From positions 1 to 30,450 of the forward strand of contig RFWA01000002.1 in NCBI GenBank assembly GCA_009922295.1: DNA of 30,450 nucleotides. The letters run 5' to 3'. The notes beneath the pieces are model-generated. The model was not told where the DNA came from. It saw only the letters and a list, made by a program, of their open reading frames with translations, and did not search any database. Shown here piece by piece: positions 16,025 through 22,645 of this stretch (position 1 is the first letter of the stretch; every line of letters starts with the position of its first letter). Source of the DNA: Betaproteobacteria bacterium. GTDB taxonomy: Bacteria > Pseudomonadota > Gammaproteobacteria > Burkholderiales > Burkholderiaceae_C. The position numbers were made by a program, and so were the translations under genes.

Positions 16025-17538
16025 TTCAGATTGATGGTCGTATTGACACGCTGGGCCAACTCACTGTCATCAAACCAGCGTGCTGTGATGGTTTTGGTCT
16101 GGGTATAAAACATGATAGCCTGTCTACCATAGGGTCCCAGATCGCCAAGCTTCGATCCCCTTGATCCGGTAAATGAAAACATCGGTACCGGTACCGGGAT
16201 CGGGACATTGATGCCAACCTGACCAACGTCGATGTCCTCCTGGAAACGTCGTGCTGTCGCCCCAGATTGGGTGAATATCGCCGTACCGTTGCCATTCGGG
16301 TTGCGATTGATCAGGTCGATCGCTTCATCGAGTGTTCGGACGCCGACCAGGCAAAGGACAGGGCCAAATATTTCCTGCTCATAGATGCTCATGCCCGGCT
16401 TCACATCGCTGAAAATTGTGGGGCCGACGAAATTGCCCGATTCGAAACCCGGTACAGGTGGTGCACGACCGTCCAGTGCCAACATTGCTCCATCCGAAAC
16501 GCCTTTCTCGATCAGCGCGATCACGCGATCGTGAGCGGCGCACGACACAAGTGGGCCGACGTCGACTCCGACTTCCGTACCGGCACCAATCTTCAACGAT
16601 CTTCCCTTGGCAACAATATCGGAGACCCAGTGCTGCGCGTCGCCGACCAGAACCGCGACCGAGATTGCCATGCAACGTTGACCCGCAGCGCCGAAACTGG
16701 CCCCGGCCAATGCGTTGACGGTCTGTTCCCGATTGGCGTCCGGCATCACGACAGCGTGGTTCTTAGCACCCATCATGCACTGCACACGCTTGCCAGTGGC
16801 GCCGGCGCGATGGTAGACATGCGTGCCAACTTTGGTGGACCCAACGAAGCTGATTGCCTTGATGTTCTTGTGGTCGCAGATTGCGTTGACGACGTCTTCG
16901 CCTCCGTGGACCACGTTCAGAACACCTGGCGGTATGCCAGCCTCTAGGGCCAGTTCGCAGAGCCGCATCGTCACCATGGGGTCCTGCTCGGACGGCTTGA
17001 GGAGAAAGGTGTTGCCAGTGACGATCGCCATTGGAAACATCCACAGCGGAATCATTGCCGGGAAATTAAAGGGAGTAATGCCAGCACAAACTCCAATGGG
17101 TTGCAGCAGTGTGTAGGTGTCGACACCATTCGCAACATTGTTCGCAAGATCCCCGAGCTGCAAGTTGCCTATGCTTGAGGCGTGTTCGACGACCTCGAGG
17201 CCGCGAAACACGTCGCCTTCCGCATCTGGAAGAGTTTTACCCTGCTCGGCCGTCAGAATTGCGGCCAGCTCGGACATATTGTCACGAATCAGCTGTTGGT
17301 ACTTTAAGAAGATCCGCGCGCGTGCGCCGATCGGCGTCTTACGCCACGTCTGAAACGCTTTGTTGGCAGACGACACCGCAGCCTCCACTTCTTCAGGAGT
17401 AGCAAACGGTACCCGCGCGAGCACTGCCTGTGTTGCTGGGTTCACGACATTGCGCCATTGCGTGGTCCGGGACTCGACCATTCGACCATCAATCAGCAGC
17501 TTGACTGTAGGAACAACGGTAGCGGTTGAGTAGTTCAT
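16021..17538 (-). CDS. mmsA: Methylmalonate-semialdehyde dehydrogenase (CoA-acylating)
   Basis: A 505-residue aldehyde dehydrogenase converting methylmalonate semialdehyde to propionyl-CoA with NAD+ and CoA. It carries the ALDH landmarks GITPFNFPAMIPLWMFPMAI and LKPSEQDP, the glycine motif FVGSTKVG, the MMSDH-typical MMGAKNHAVVMPDA, and the catalytic cysteine C289 in FGAAGQRCM. The C-terminal FTGSRGSKLGDLGPYGRQAI is also typical. ATG at 17538 is chosen because AGGGAAG lies about seven bases before it; the longer frame starts with TTG at 17559. It is the first gene of the six-gene operon. The 46-bp element copy C is 223 bp upstream, so the leader would be long. Confidence 0.93.
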   Translation of the reverse strand: MNYSTATVVPTVKLLIDGRMVESRTTQWRNVVNPATQAVLARVPFATPEEVEAAVSSANKAFQTWRKTPIGARARIFLKYQQLIRDNMSELAAILTAEQGKTLPDAEGDVFRGLEVVEHASSIGNLQLGDLANNVANGVDTYTLLQPIGVCAGITPFNFPAMIPLWMFPMAIVTGNTFLLKPSEQDPMVTMRLCELALEAGIPPGVLNVVHGGEDVVNAICDHKNIKAISFVGSTKVGTHVYHRAGATGKRVQCMMGAKNHAVVMPDANREQTVNALAGASFGAAGQRCMAISVAVLVGDAQHWVSDIVAKGRSLKIGAGTEVGVDVGPLVSCAAHDRVIALIEKGVSDGAMLALDGRAPPVPGFESGNFVGPTIFSDVKPGMSIYEQEIFGPVLCLVGVRTLDEAIDLINRNPNGNGTAIFTQSGATARRFQEDIDVGQVGINVPIPVPVPMFSFTGSRGSKLGDLGPYGRQAIMFYTQTKTITARWFDDSELAQRVNTTINLK

Positions 17539-17760
17539 GCAATTCTTCCCTGTGTCCAATAGTTAGCCTGTATTTAAAAGCGGTGCGCCACCAACCTCTC
17601 GCAGGCGCGAAGGCGGGCATTGCCATGGGTCAGTGAAGGCGAATGCGCTGCCTACTTTTAAGAAACCTACCCCTGGCACTGCGATCCCATGTGCAGCTTA
17701 CGCCAGGAGTTCGCGCTGAATGCTCCTTCAACGGCAAAGAGTGTCTCTTGGGAGAGCAAC
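17539..17760. other. Leader region between mmsA and element copy C, no gene recognised
   Basis: No convincing gene. Read on the minus strand from copy C, an AAGGAG box occurs 33-38 bases downstream of the element (17723-17728), close to where the ribosome site lies after copies A and B. It is not followed by ATG or GTG, and the frame from the nearest ATT closes after seven codons. This could be the scar of a lost gene or simply a long mmsA leader. Confidence 0.35.
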
Positions 17761-17806
17761 GTTTTCCAATGATTTCGTCAAAATAAGTTCATAAGTTGGG
17801 CAAATG
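17761..17806 (-). promoter_or_regulatory. 46-bp conserved element, copy C (putative LysR operator)
   Basis: Copy C: left block CCAATGATTTCGTCAAAA (17766-17783), 6-bp spacer TAAGTT, right block CATAAGTTGGGCAAATG (17790-17806). It is the most diverged copy, but the core words TTCGTCAAAA, ATAAG and GGCAAAT and all spacings are kept. Orientation is the same as A and B, pointing at the mmsA operon, though 223 bp from the mmsA start instead of 55 bp. Confidence 0.65.
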
Positions 17807-18192
17807 GGGCAACAACGGCCGCCCTCTTACTGCTTGACCCGTTGAAGGCCGAACGAAGTCGCGGCACAGTTCGGCAACCTGTTCGATCAATTTAGCCTCT
17901 AAAGACGATGGTGGATCAGGCGCGTGGATGGCCGGTGGATTCGGGACCAGATTCTCGTCAACGGCATGTTGAAGAAGCTACTGAAAGAACGTCTGCGCAT
18001 CGACCACACTACCGAGGAGGATATGGAGACCATCGGTCCTGTTCGAGCCCCTCGCCTATCGTGCGCCGCTGATGCACGGCGCGCTGCTCGGTGCTTGATG
18101 GCGCATTCGCGTCGTCAAATCCGTTCTGTTTCGGCCCGGAACCAAGGTTGACAGGCCAGCGGGTGTGCCGTCCTCAATGAAGCGACCAGTTC
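17807..18192. other. Gene-poor stretch, possible remnant
   Basis: About 390 bp between copy C and the SDR gene. A plus-strand frame at 17924-18151 encodes about 75 residues (basic, with LKKLLKERLRIDHTTEED in the middle), but it has no good ribosome site and no recognised family, and its codon pattern degrades toward the end. It may be the debris of an older gene. Nothing else was recognised. Confidence 0.3.
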
Positions 18193-18972
18193 TTAGGTGG
18201 CCGTCAGTCCCCCGTCGAGCGGCATCGCAACGCCACTTATCCAGGAGGATTCATCGCTGGCGAGAAACAACGCCAGGTTGGCACAGTCTGCAGTTGTTCC
18301 CAGGCGTCTGAGGGGAAGTTTGGCGGCGGCCGCAACCTCCTGCTCTGGAATGCTTGCCGTGCTTTTGGCATCGCGAGCACGCTTTTCCCAGACAGTGACC
18401 ATCAATGGTGTTGGTATGGCACTGGGGCATATCGCGTTGCAGCGGATATTCAGGGGGCCGTACTCTGCAGCGATTTGGCGCGTCAGTCCGATCACGCCAG
18501 CTTTTGCGGCCGCATAGTGGGGAACACCCGGTATACCTATCAGCCCGGCGGAGCTTGATTGGTTGATGATCGATCCGCCACCGGCCTTAATCAAATGTGG
18601 CAGCGCATATTTGGCGGACAGCCAGACACTGGTGAGGTTGATTGCGATCATTCGATTCCACTGTTCGATCGTGAGATCGATCACGTTGGCCGCTTCCCCG
18701 ATGCCGGCATTCGCGTACATCACGTCCAGCCGGCCAAACGCTGATGCTGTCTCCAATACCATGCGTTCGACCTGTTCGGGCACGCTGACATCGACAGTTG
18801 CTGAAATGGCCGCAGCGCCAATCGCATTGGCCGTTTGGCGCACGGCTTCGGCATGGATGTCGGCGCACATCACGCGGGCGCCCTCGGCTGCAAACAGTTC
18901 CGCGGCCGCACGGCCAATGCCTGAACCTGCGCCAGTGATGATGGCTACCTTGCCCGCAAGTCGTGATGACAT
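18193..18972 (-). CDS. SDR-family NAD(P)-dependent oxidoreductase
   Basis: A 259-residue classical short-chain dehydrogenase/reductase. The cofactor motif is ITGAGSGIGRAAAE, NAG follows in MYANAGIG, the catalytic serine lies in INQSSSAG and the YxxxK pair in PHYAAAKAG; the C-terminus ends GVAMPLDGGLTAT. The acidic residue after the second strand (CADIH) suggests NAD(H) preference. ATG at 18972 has AAAGG seven bases upstream; an earlier in-frame start at 19062 adds thirty residues with no family match. It lies 136 bp after the orphan receptor gene and may be co-transcribed. It probably oxidises a secondary alcohol or hydroxyacyl-CoA in the pathway; for instance it could supply the ketone used by the flavin monooxygenase. 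Confidence 0.88.
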   Translation of the reverse strand: MSSRLAGKVAIITGAGSGIGRAAAELFAAEGARVMCADIHAEAVRQTANAIGAAAISATVDVSVPEQVERMVLETASAFGRLDVMYANAGIGEAANVIDLTIEQWNRMIAINLTSVWLSAKYALPHLIKAGGGSIINQSSSAGLIGIPGVPHYAAAKAGVIGLTRQIAAEYGPLNIRCNAICPSAIPTPLMVTVWEKRARDAKSTASIPEQEVAAAAKLPLRRLGTTADCANLALFLASDESSWISGVAMPLDGGLTAT

Positions 18973-19108
18973 TCGATGCCTTTCGGTCTTGGGCTTTTGG
19001 ATAGGCGACGCAGTTTTCTGATCAACTAAATCCACCTTGCCAGAAGGCAAGTGCAGGTCCATTCAACCAGACTGCTGCCCCTGAAGAAGCGAATCGCTCG
19101 GCCGATGG

Positions 19109-20239
19109 CTACTGAGGTGCAAGGACAAATTTCCCGTCCTTGACTTGTAGGAACGCGGAACCGTAGGTCGGATACCGATCTACGTAGCTGTACTTGCCGG
19201 TACCGACCACAACCGGCACATCCTTGGTCTTTGTCAAGGCGTCGCGGATCTTCTCTCGCGTTGGGTTTGGCGACGCTGCCTTGATCGCCGCCAACACCAC
19301 TTGCACATAGCTGTACCCAAGCGCGGCAAAACTATCCGCCTCCTTGCCGGTCTTCGCCTTGAACGCCTCCGCAAAGGCCCTGCCGGCAGCAGTACTTCCG
19401 CCCGGCACCCAGTCGGAATTAAAGATGACTCCCTCCACAGCCGCGCCGCCTATCGTAATGAGCTGCGGCGACGAGAGACCAGTCTGCCCTATCAATTTGG
19501 TGCTATTGGGAAGGCCGGCCTGCTTCAACTGGATGATCAGATTGGCCGCCGTGGGCCCCAGGGTAAAGAACAGCACGCATTCCGGTTTCGCGGCAACAAT
19601 GCGGGTTGCGACAGCCGAAAAATCGGAATCGGCCACCTTGATGCCTGAGCGGTCGACGAACTTCATTCCTCGCTTCTCCGAATGCTCAACGAAGATTCGC
19701 TCCATATCGACATAAGCTTCGTTGTCAGAGAACCGGATCGTGGCGCACGACTTCACCTTGGCCACGTCGATTGCGTAGTCTCCGAGTTGCGGCATGGTGA
19801 TTTGCGGCGGCTGAGGTGAAATGAACGACCAGGGGCCGGATTTGAGGACCGCGACGGCCACAGTCAGCGCTTTCATCGGGATCTTGAGCTCGTTGGCGAC
19901 CCCAGCCGCCGGAATGGCCTCAACAGCAGTTCCAGGGCCGAGAATCATCAAAACGTTCGGATCAGCAGCAACGCGGGTGACAGCCGCCATCGCCTGTGGC
20001 CGAGCAGACGCTGTGTCGGAAACTTCGTAAACGACCTTGTCCCCTCCGCCGAGCAGGCCTTTAGCATTGATCTCGTCGAGACCGAACTTGATCCCTTCGG
20101 TTACCGGAACGCCAAAAAAAGATGCGGCACCTGTCAGCGCCCCGAACACCGCAATCTTGTGGTCAGCGGCGTGCACCGAACATGTCGCGATGGCAGCAGC
20201 GCTTGCCAGAGCAATCCGCGCGATATTGAGATTGATCAT
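19109..20239 (-). CDS. Orphan Liv-type ABC transporter substrate-binding protein
   Basis: A 376-residue periplasmic receptor with a clear signal peptide (MINLNIARIALASAAAIATC, cleavage after VHA near residue 24) and the type I binding-protein fold: KIAVFGALTGAASFFGVPVTEGIKFGLDEINAKG, with the central SDNEAYVDMERIFVEHSEKRG. ATG at 20239 is chosen for GGAGA seven bases upstream; the frame to 20281 is less supported. No permease or ATPase follows; the next gene is the SDR dehydrogenase. It could use the complete Liv-type membrane complex encoded at 4561-7828 as a second receptor, widening the range of ligands, or act in sensing. The ligand is unknown. Confidence 0.9.
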   Translation of the reverse strand: MINLNIARIALASAAAIATCSVHAADHKIAVFGALTGAASFFGVPVTEGIKFGLDEINAKGLLGGGDKVVYEVSDTASARPQAMAAVTRVAADPNVLMILGPGTAVEAIPAAGVANELKIPMKALTVAVAVLKSGPWSFISPQPPQITMPQLGDYAIDVAKVKSCATIRFSDNEAYVDMERIFVEHSEKRGMKFVDRSGIKVADSDFSAVATRIVAAKPECVLFFTLGPTAANLIIQLKQAGLPNSTKLIGQTGLSSPQLITIGGAAVEGVIFNSDWVPGGSTAAGRAFAEAFKAKTGKEADSFAALGYSYVQVVLAAIKAASPNPTREKIRDALTKTKDVPVVVGTGKYSYVDRYPTYGSAFLQVKDGKFVLAPQ

Positions 20240-20395
20240 TGGAGTTCTCCGAGTTGGATTTAGGCGCCTTGCCCATAACAATAAGAATATTCGGGCTGTT
20301 GGCCGCGGTGGTCAACGCCGCCATTGATTATTATGAGAAATGGAATGCGCCACATTAGTATTTTCCCTAACGAGAATCTTTTAATTGTTTGCCTA
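20240..20395. other. Divergent intergenic region, SBP side
   Basis: AT-richer gap upstream of the minus-strand receptor gene. It holds an imperfect 19-bp palindrome at 20298-20316 (GTTGGCCGCGGTGGTCAAC, seven of nine pairs matched), and on the minus strand TTGACC (within this palindrome) followed by AT-rich GAATATTC could form part of its promoter. No small gene was recognised. Confidence 0.3.
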
Positions 20396-20421
20396 TAGAC
20401 AAAAAGATTGTCTATTGACAA
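20396..20421. promoter_or_regulatory. Nested palindromes over the -35 box (operator)
   Basis: TAGACAA (20396-20402) and TTGTCTA (20408-20414) form a perfect 7-bp inverted repeat with a 5-bp spacer; TTGTC (20408-20412) and GACAA (20417-20421) form a second, overlapping one with a 4-bp spacer. The shared TTGTC arm makes a three-part site. It covers the -35 hexamer of the promoter at 20415-20443, as a repressor site would. The IclR regulator at the end of the operon is one candidate binder; the TetR protein is another. Confidence 0.55.
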
Positions 20422-20443
20422 CGATCTTCAGCGACCCTACATT
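20415..20443 (+). promoter_or_regulatory. Sigma70-type promoter of the CoA-transferase operon
   Basis: TTGACA (20415-20420), a 17-bp spacer and TACATT (20438-20443) match the sigma70 consensus with a perfect -35 and four of six bases at -10. The predicted start near 20450 leaves a leader of about 98 nt before the first CaiB/BaiF gene at 20548. Confidence 0.6.
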
Positions 20444-20547
20444 TGCTCATTTAGTATGGCAAGGAGCGCATTCATGGTGCTGGAGTACAGGCTTCGCGAC
20501 GATTGTTCAGGGAGACCCGAGGCGGTTTTGTCGTGCGGAGTGTGCGG

Positions 20548-21693
20548 ATGAGTGCGTTGCCATTGATGGGCGTGCGGGTCATCGAGCTGTGCTGGGTGTG
20601 GTCGGGTCCGCTCCTCGGTCAGCTTCTGGCGGACCTTGGAGCCGAGGTGATCAAGGTCGAGTGGTACAAGCGTTTCGACCTTTACCGGACCCGCGGCGTC
20701 GAGCGGTTAGCCGGGAAGTATCCAGAGCACATACGCAGGGAAATGTCGCAGTCGTTCCATGGTTTGAATCGAAACAAGATCGGCGTGGCCATGGATCTGA
20801 AGAGGCCTGAGCATCGCGACGCCTTGCTGGAGTTGGTCAAGCAGTCCGACTTGGTGATTGAGAATTTCACCTCGGGAACCATGGAGCGTCTGGGGATCGG
20901 ATATGACGAGCTGGCGGCAGCGAATCCAAAGATCGTGTTGTTGTCACTGGCAGCCTTCGGAGCGAGTTCCCGTTTGGGCGAGATGCGGGCGTATGGCCTT
21001 GTTCTGTCAGCAATGTCGGGCCTGGAAACCAACATTACCGATCCCCGCTCAAAGGAGTTCCTTGGGTCGCCAACTTTTGTGATTTCCGACCCCAACGCGG
21101 CCACGTACGCATTGCTTACTGCAATGGCTGCTTTGCAAGACGCGACCCGTGTGGGCGGCGGCTCACATGTAGAAATGTCCCAATTGGAAGCGGCCGCCCT
21201 GCTCGGGGCGAATGACGACCAAGAGCTCAGCTCATACGCCGACGCGTTGGGTCTCCCGCCCGGTCGATTTCCTCCTTCTGCGTCTGTCGTTCCTACAGGT
21301 GAACGTCAACACCTCTTGGTTGATTGGCAAGGGCATATTTCTGTGAGTGACTACGAGCGAGTTCGGCAGCGCGCCGCGACACAGAGTGCCAGCCATGGCT
21401 TGGATGAATTCAGGCGCATTGGCGCCCGCGCAATCATGGTGATTGACGAACCGGCTAAATCGGGAGCCGGCGCTGCCCATGACGATACCTTGTTGCCGAC
21501 GGTACACCCCATTACCGGGCCCGAATACATCGTGGCAGCCCCATGGTGGATTGACGGGCGGAGGTCGCCGCTTCGCAAGACGGCACCGACCCTCGGAGAG
21601 GGGAATACGTACGTTTTCGGCAAGCTGCTGGGTTGGGCACCAGAGTCCTACCAATCCATGGAAGCGCTACCACAGGGTGCAAGGAATGGATAA
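20548..21693 (+). CDS. CaiB/BaiF (class III) CoA-transferase family protein, first of a pair
   Basis: A 381-residue family III CoA-transferase homologue. The N-terminus GVRVIELCWVWSGPLLGQLLADLGAEVIKVE and the segments GLNRNKIGVAMDLKRPEHRD and VIENFTSGTMERLGIGYDEL are standard. In the active-site segment the usual V-D-V-S aspartate (Asp169 of formyl-CoA transferase) is replaced by Glu209 (SHVEMSQLE). The middle of the C-terminal half is shorter than in full transferases, though the last part (LGEGNTYVFGKLLG) is typical. ATG at 20548 with GGAG eight bases upstream is preferred over an earlier in-frame start at 20503. It overlaps the next CaiB-like gene by 8 bp. Racemase or lyase relatives in this fold exist. 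I infer it works as one subunit of a heteromer. Confidence 0.85.
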   Translation: MSALPLMGVRVIELCWVWSGPLLGQLLADLGAEVIKVEWYKRFDLYRTRGVERLAGKYPEHIRREMSQSFHGLNRNKIGVAMDLKRPEHRDALLELVKQSDLVIENFTSGTMERLGIGYDELAAANPKIVLLSLAAFGASSRLGEMRAYGLVLSAMSGLETNITDPRSKEFLGSPTFVISDPNAATYALLTAMAALQDATRVGGGSHVEMSQLEAAALLGANDDQELSSYADALGLPPGRFPPSASVVPTGERQHLLVDWQGHISVSDYERVRQRAATQSASHGLDEFRRIGARAIMVIDEPAKSGAGAAHDDTLLPTVHPITGPEYIVAAPWWIDGRRSPLRKTAPTLGEGNTYVFGKLLGWAPESYQSMEALPQGARNG

Positions 21694-22645
21694 GCTGGAG
21701 ACTTCGAATACGCCCCCTGACAGGTCGCTGTGCGTTGGTGCACCCGCGTTTGCTGTAGTGGGGCGCAGCCGTGCGGCCCTTTACGCAGCGCGCAGCCTTG
21801 CTCAGTTCGGAGCGTGCATCACGGGCGCGGCGACCCTGGAGGCGGCAAGAGCTATCCAGCCCGCTTGTCTGGCCATCATAGTTGCCGCAGATGTAGTGCC
21901 AACGGACGAGCACGACACCAAAGGGGATGGGCCGACGCTCATCCGGCTTTGGGAGTTCGAAGTCAGCCAACCGGGTGTCGGCGACTTCGCCAGTGCAGTG
22001 TCTGGGGTGTCGGCGGTAATCGGGAAGTCGGAAGGGCAGCCCGTCGCACTGCCATCGCATGTGCCCGAAAAGTGGGTAGGCATGTACGGCGCCAGCCTCG
22101 CCCTGAGTCTCGCATTGCAGTCTCGGCCAGGCGCAAGCACCCGTCCACGTGTCATCGACGTTTCTGCGGCGGACATTCTTCGCGCGTTTGCCGAACAAAA
22201 CTCTGGAAATCATGCGGGCGTGCCCTATGGCTGGCGCCGCAACGGACGTACAGCGGTGGAGCATGGAGGTGTCTTTCCGCAAGGCTTTTTTCGATGCAAA
22301 GATGGTTATATGGCCATACAGGCTCGCTCCCGGCAGGACTGGCAAGGCATCTTGGCTGCCCTTGATCAGCCTGCTTGGTCAAAGGAAAAAGAGTTCCAGA
22401 ATCCGTTCAAACTCTCCGAGGACGATAGCCGCATCCTGCCGCTGTTAGACGGCGAGCTTATGCGTTTCGAGCGCTCGCAATTGCTTGAAAGAGCGCTTGC
22501 TTGCGGAGCGCCTATGGCGCCAGTGATGACATTGCAGGAAGCGGCCCAATCGAACCTGTTCCGAGCAGGTTTCATGAACACCAATGGCGACCTGAACTCA
22601 TCGTTTGTTGTCCGGCGGGCCAACGAAAAAGGCAGCGAAACATGA
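21686..22645 (+). CDS. CaiB/BaiF (class III) CoA-transferase family protein, second of a pair
   Basis: A 319-residue CaiB/BaiF homologue with a degenerate N-terminal third (FAVVGRSRAALYAARSLAQFGACITG keeps only an outline of the Rossmann part) but a conserved rest: SGVSAVIGKSEGQPVALPSHVPEKWVGMYGASLALSLALQSR, then RVIDVSAADI with the catalytic-type Asp158, and the C-terminal FRCKDGYMAIQARSRQDWQGILAAL. ATG at 21686 is preceded by AAGG and overlaps the first CaiB gene by 8 bp, so coupled translation is likely; the long frame back to 21443 is only the shadow of that gene. Its stop overlaps the next start (ATGA). It carries the aspartate that the first protein lacks, which points to a complementary pair. 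Confidence 0.8.
   Translation: MDKLETSNTPPDRSLCVGAPAFAVVGRSRAALYAARSLAQFGACITGAATLEAARAIQPACLAIIVAADVVPTDEHDTKGDGPTLIRLWEFEVSQPGVGDFASAVSGVSAVIGKSEGQPVALPSHVPEKWVGMYGASLALSLALQSRPGASTRPRVIDVSAADILRAFAEQNSGNHAGVPYGWRRNGRTAVEHGGVFPQGFFRCKDGYMAIQARSRQDWQGILAALDQPAWSKEKEFQNPFKLSEDDSRILPLLDGELMRFERSQLLERALACGAPMAPVMTLQEAAQSNLFRAGFMNTNGDLNSSFVVRRANEKGSET

Noticed and set aside
17924..18151. A 75-residue plus-strand frame as a small gene.
   Set aside because: No ribosome site, no recognised family, and only a chance-like resemblance of RIDHTT to other families.
20380..20425. A fourth copy of the 46-bp element, suggested by TTTGCC and TTGACAA near the plus-strand promoter.
   Set aside because: The spacing and the ATAAG and TTCG blocks do not match; only short fragments agree.
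21443..21685. An 80-residue N-terminal extension of the second CaiB/BaiF gene.
   Set aside because: It lies in another frame of the first CaiB gene; the ATG at 21686 with AAGG upstream and a natural overlap is more credible.
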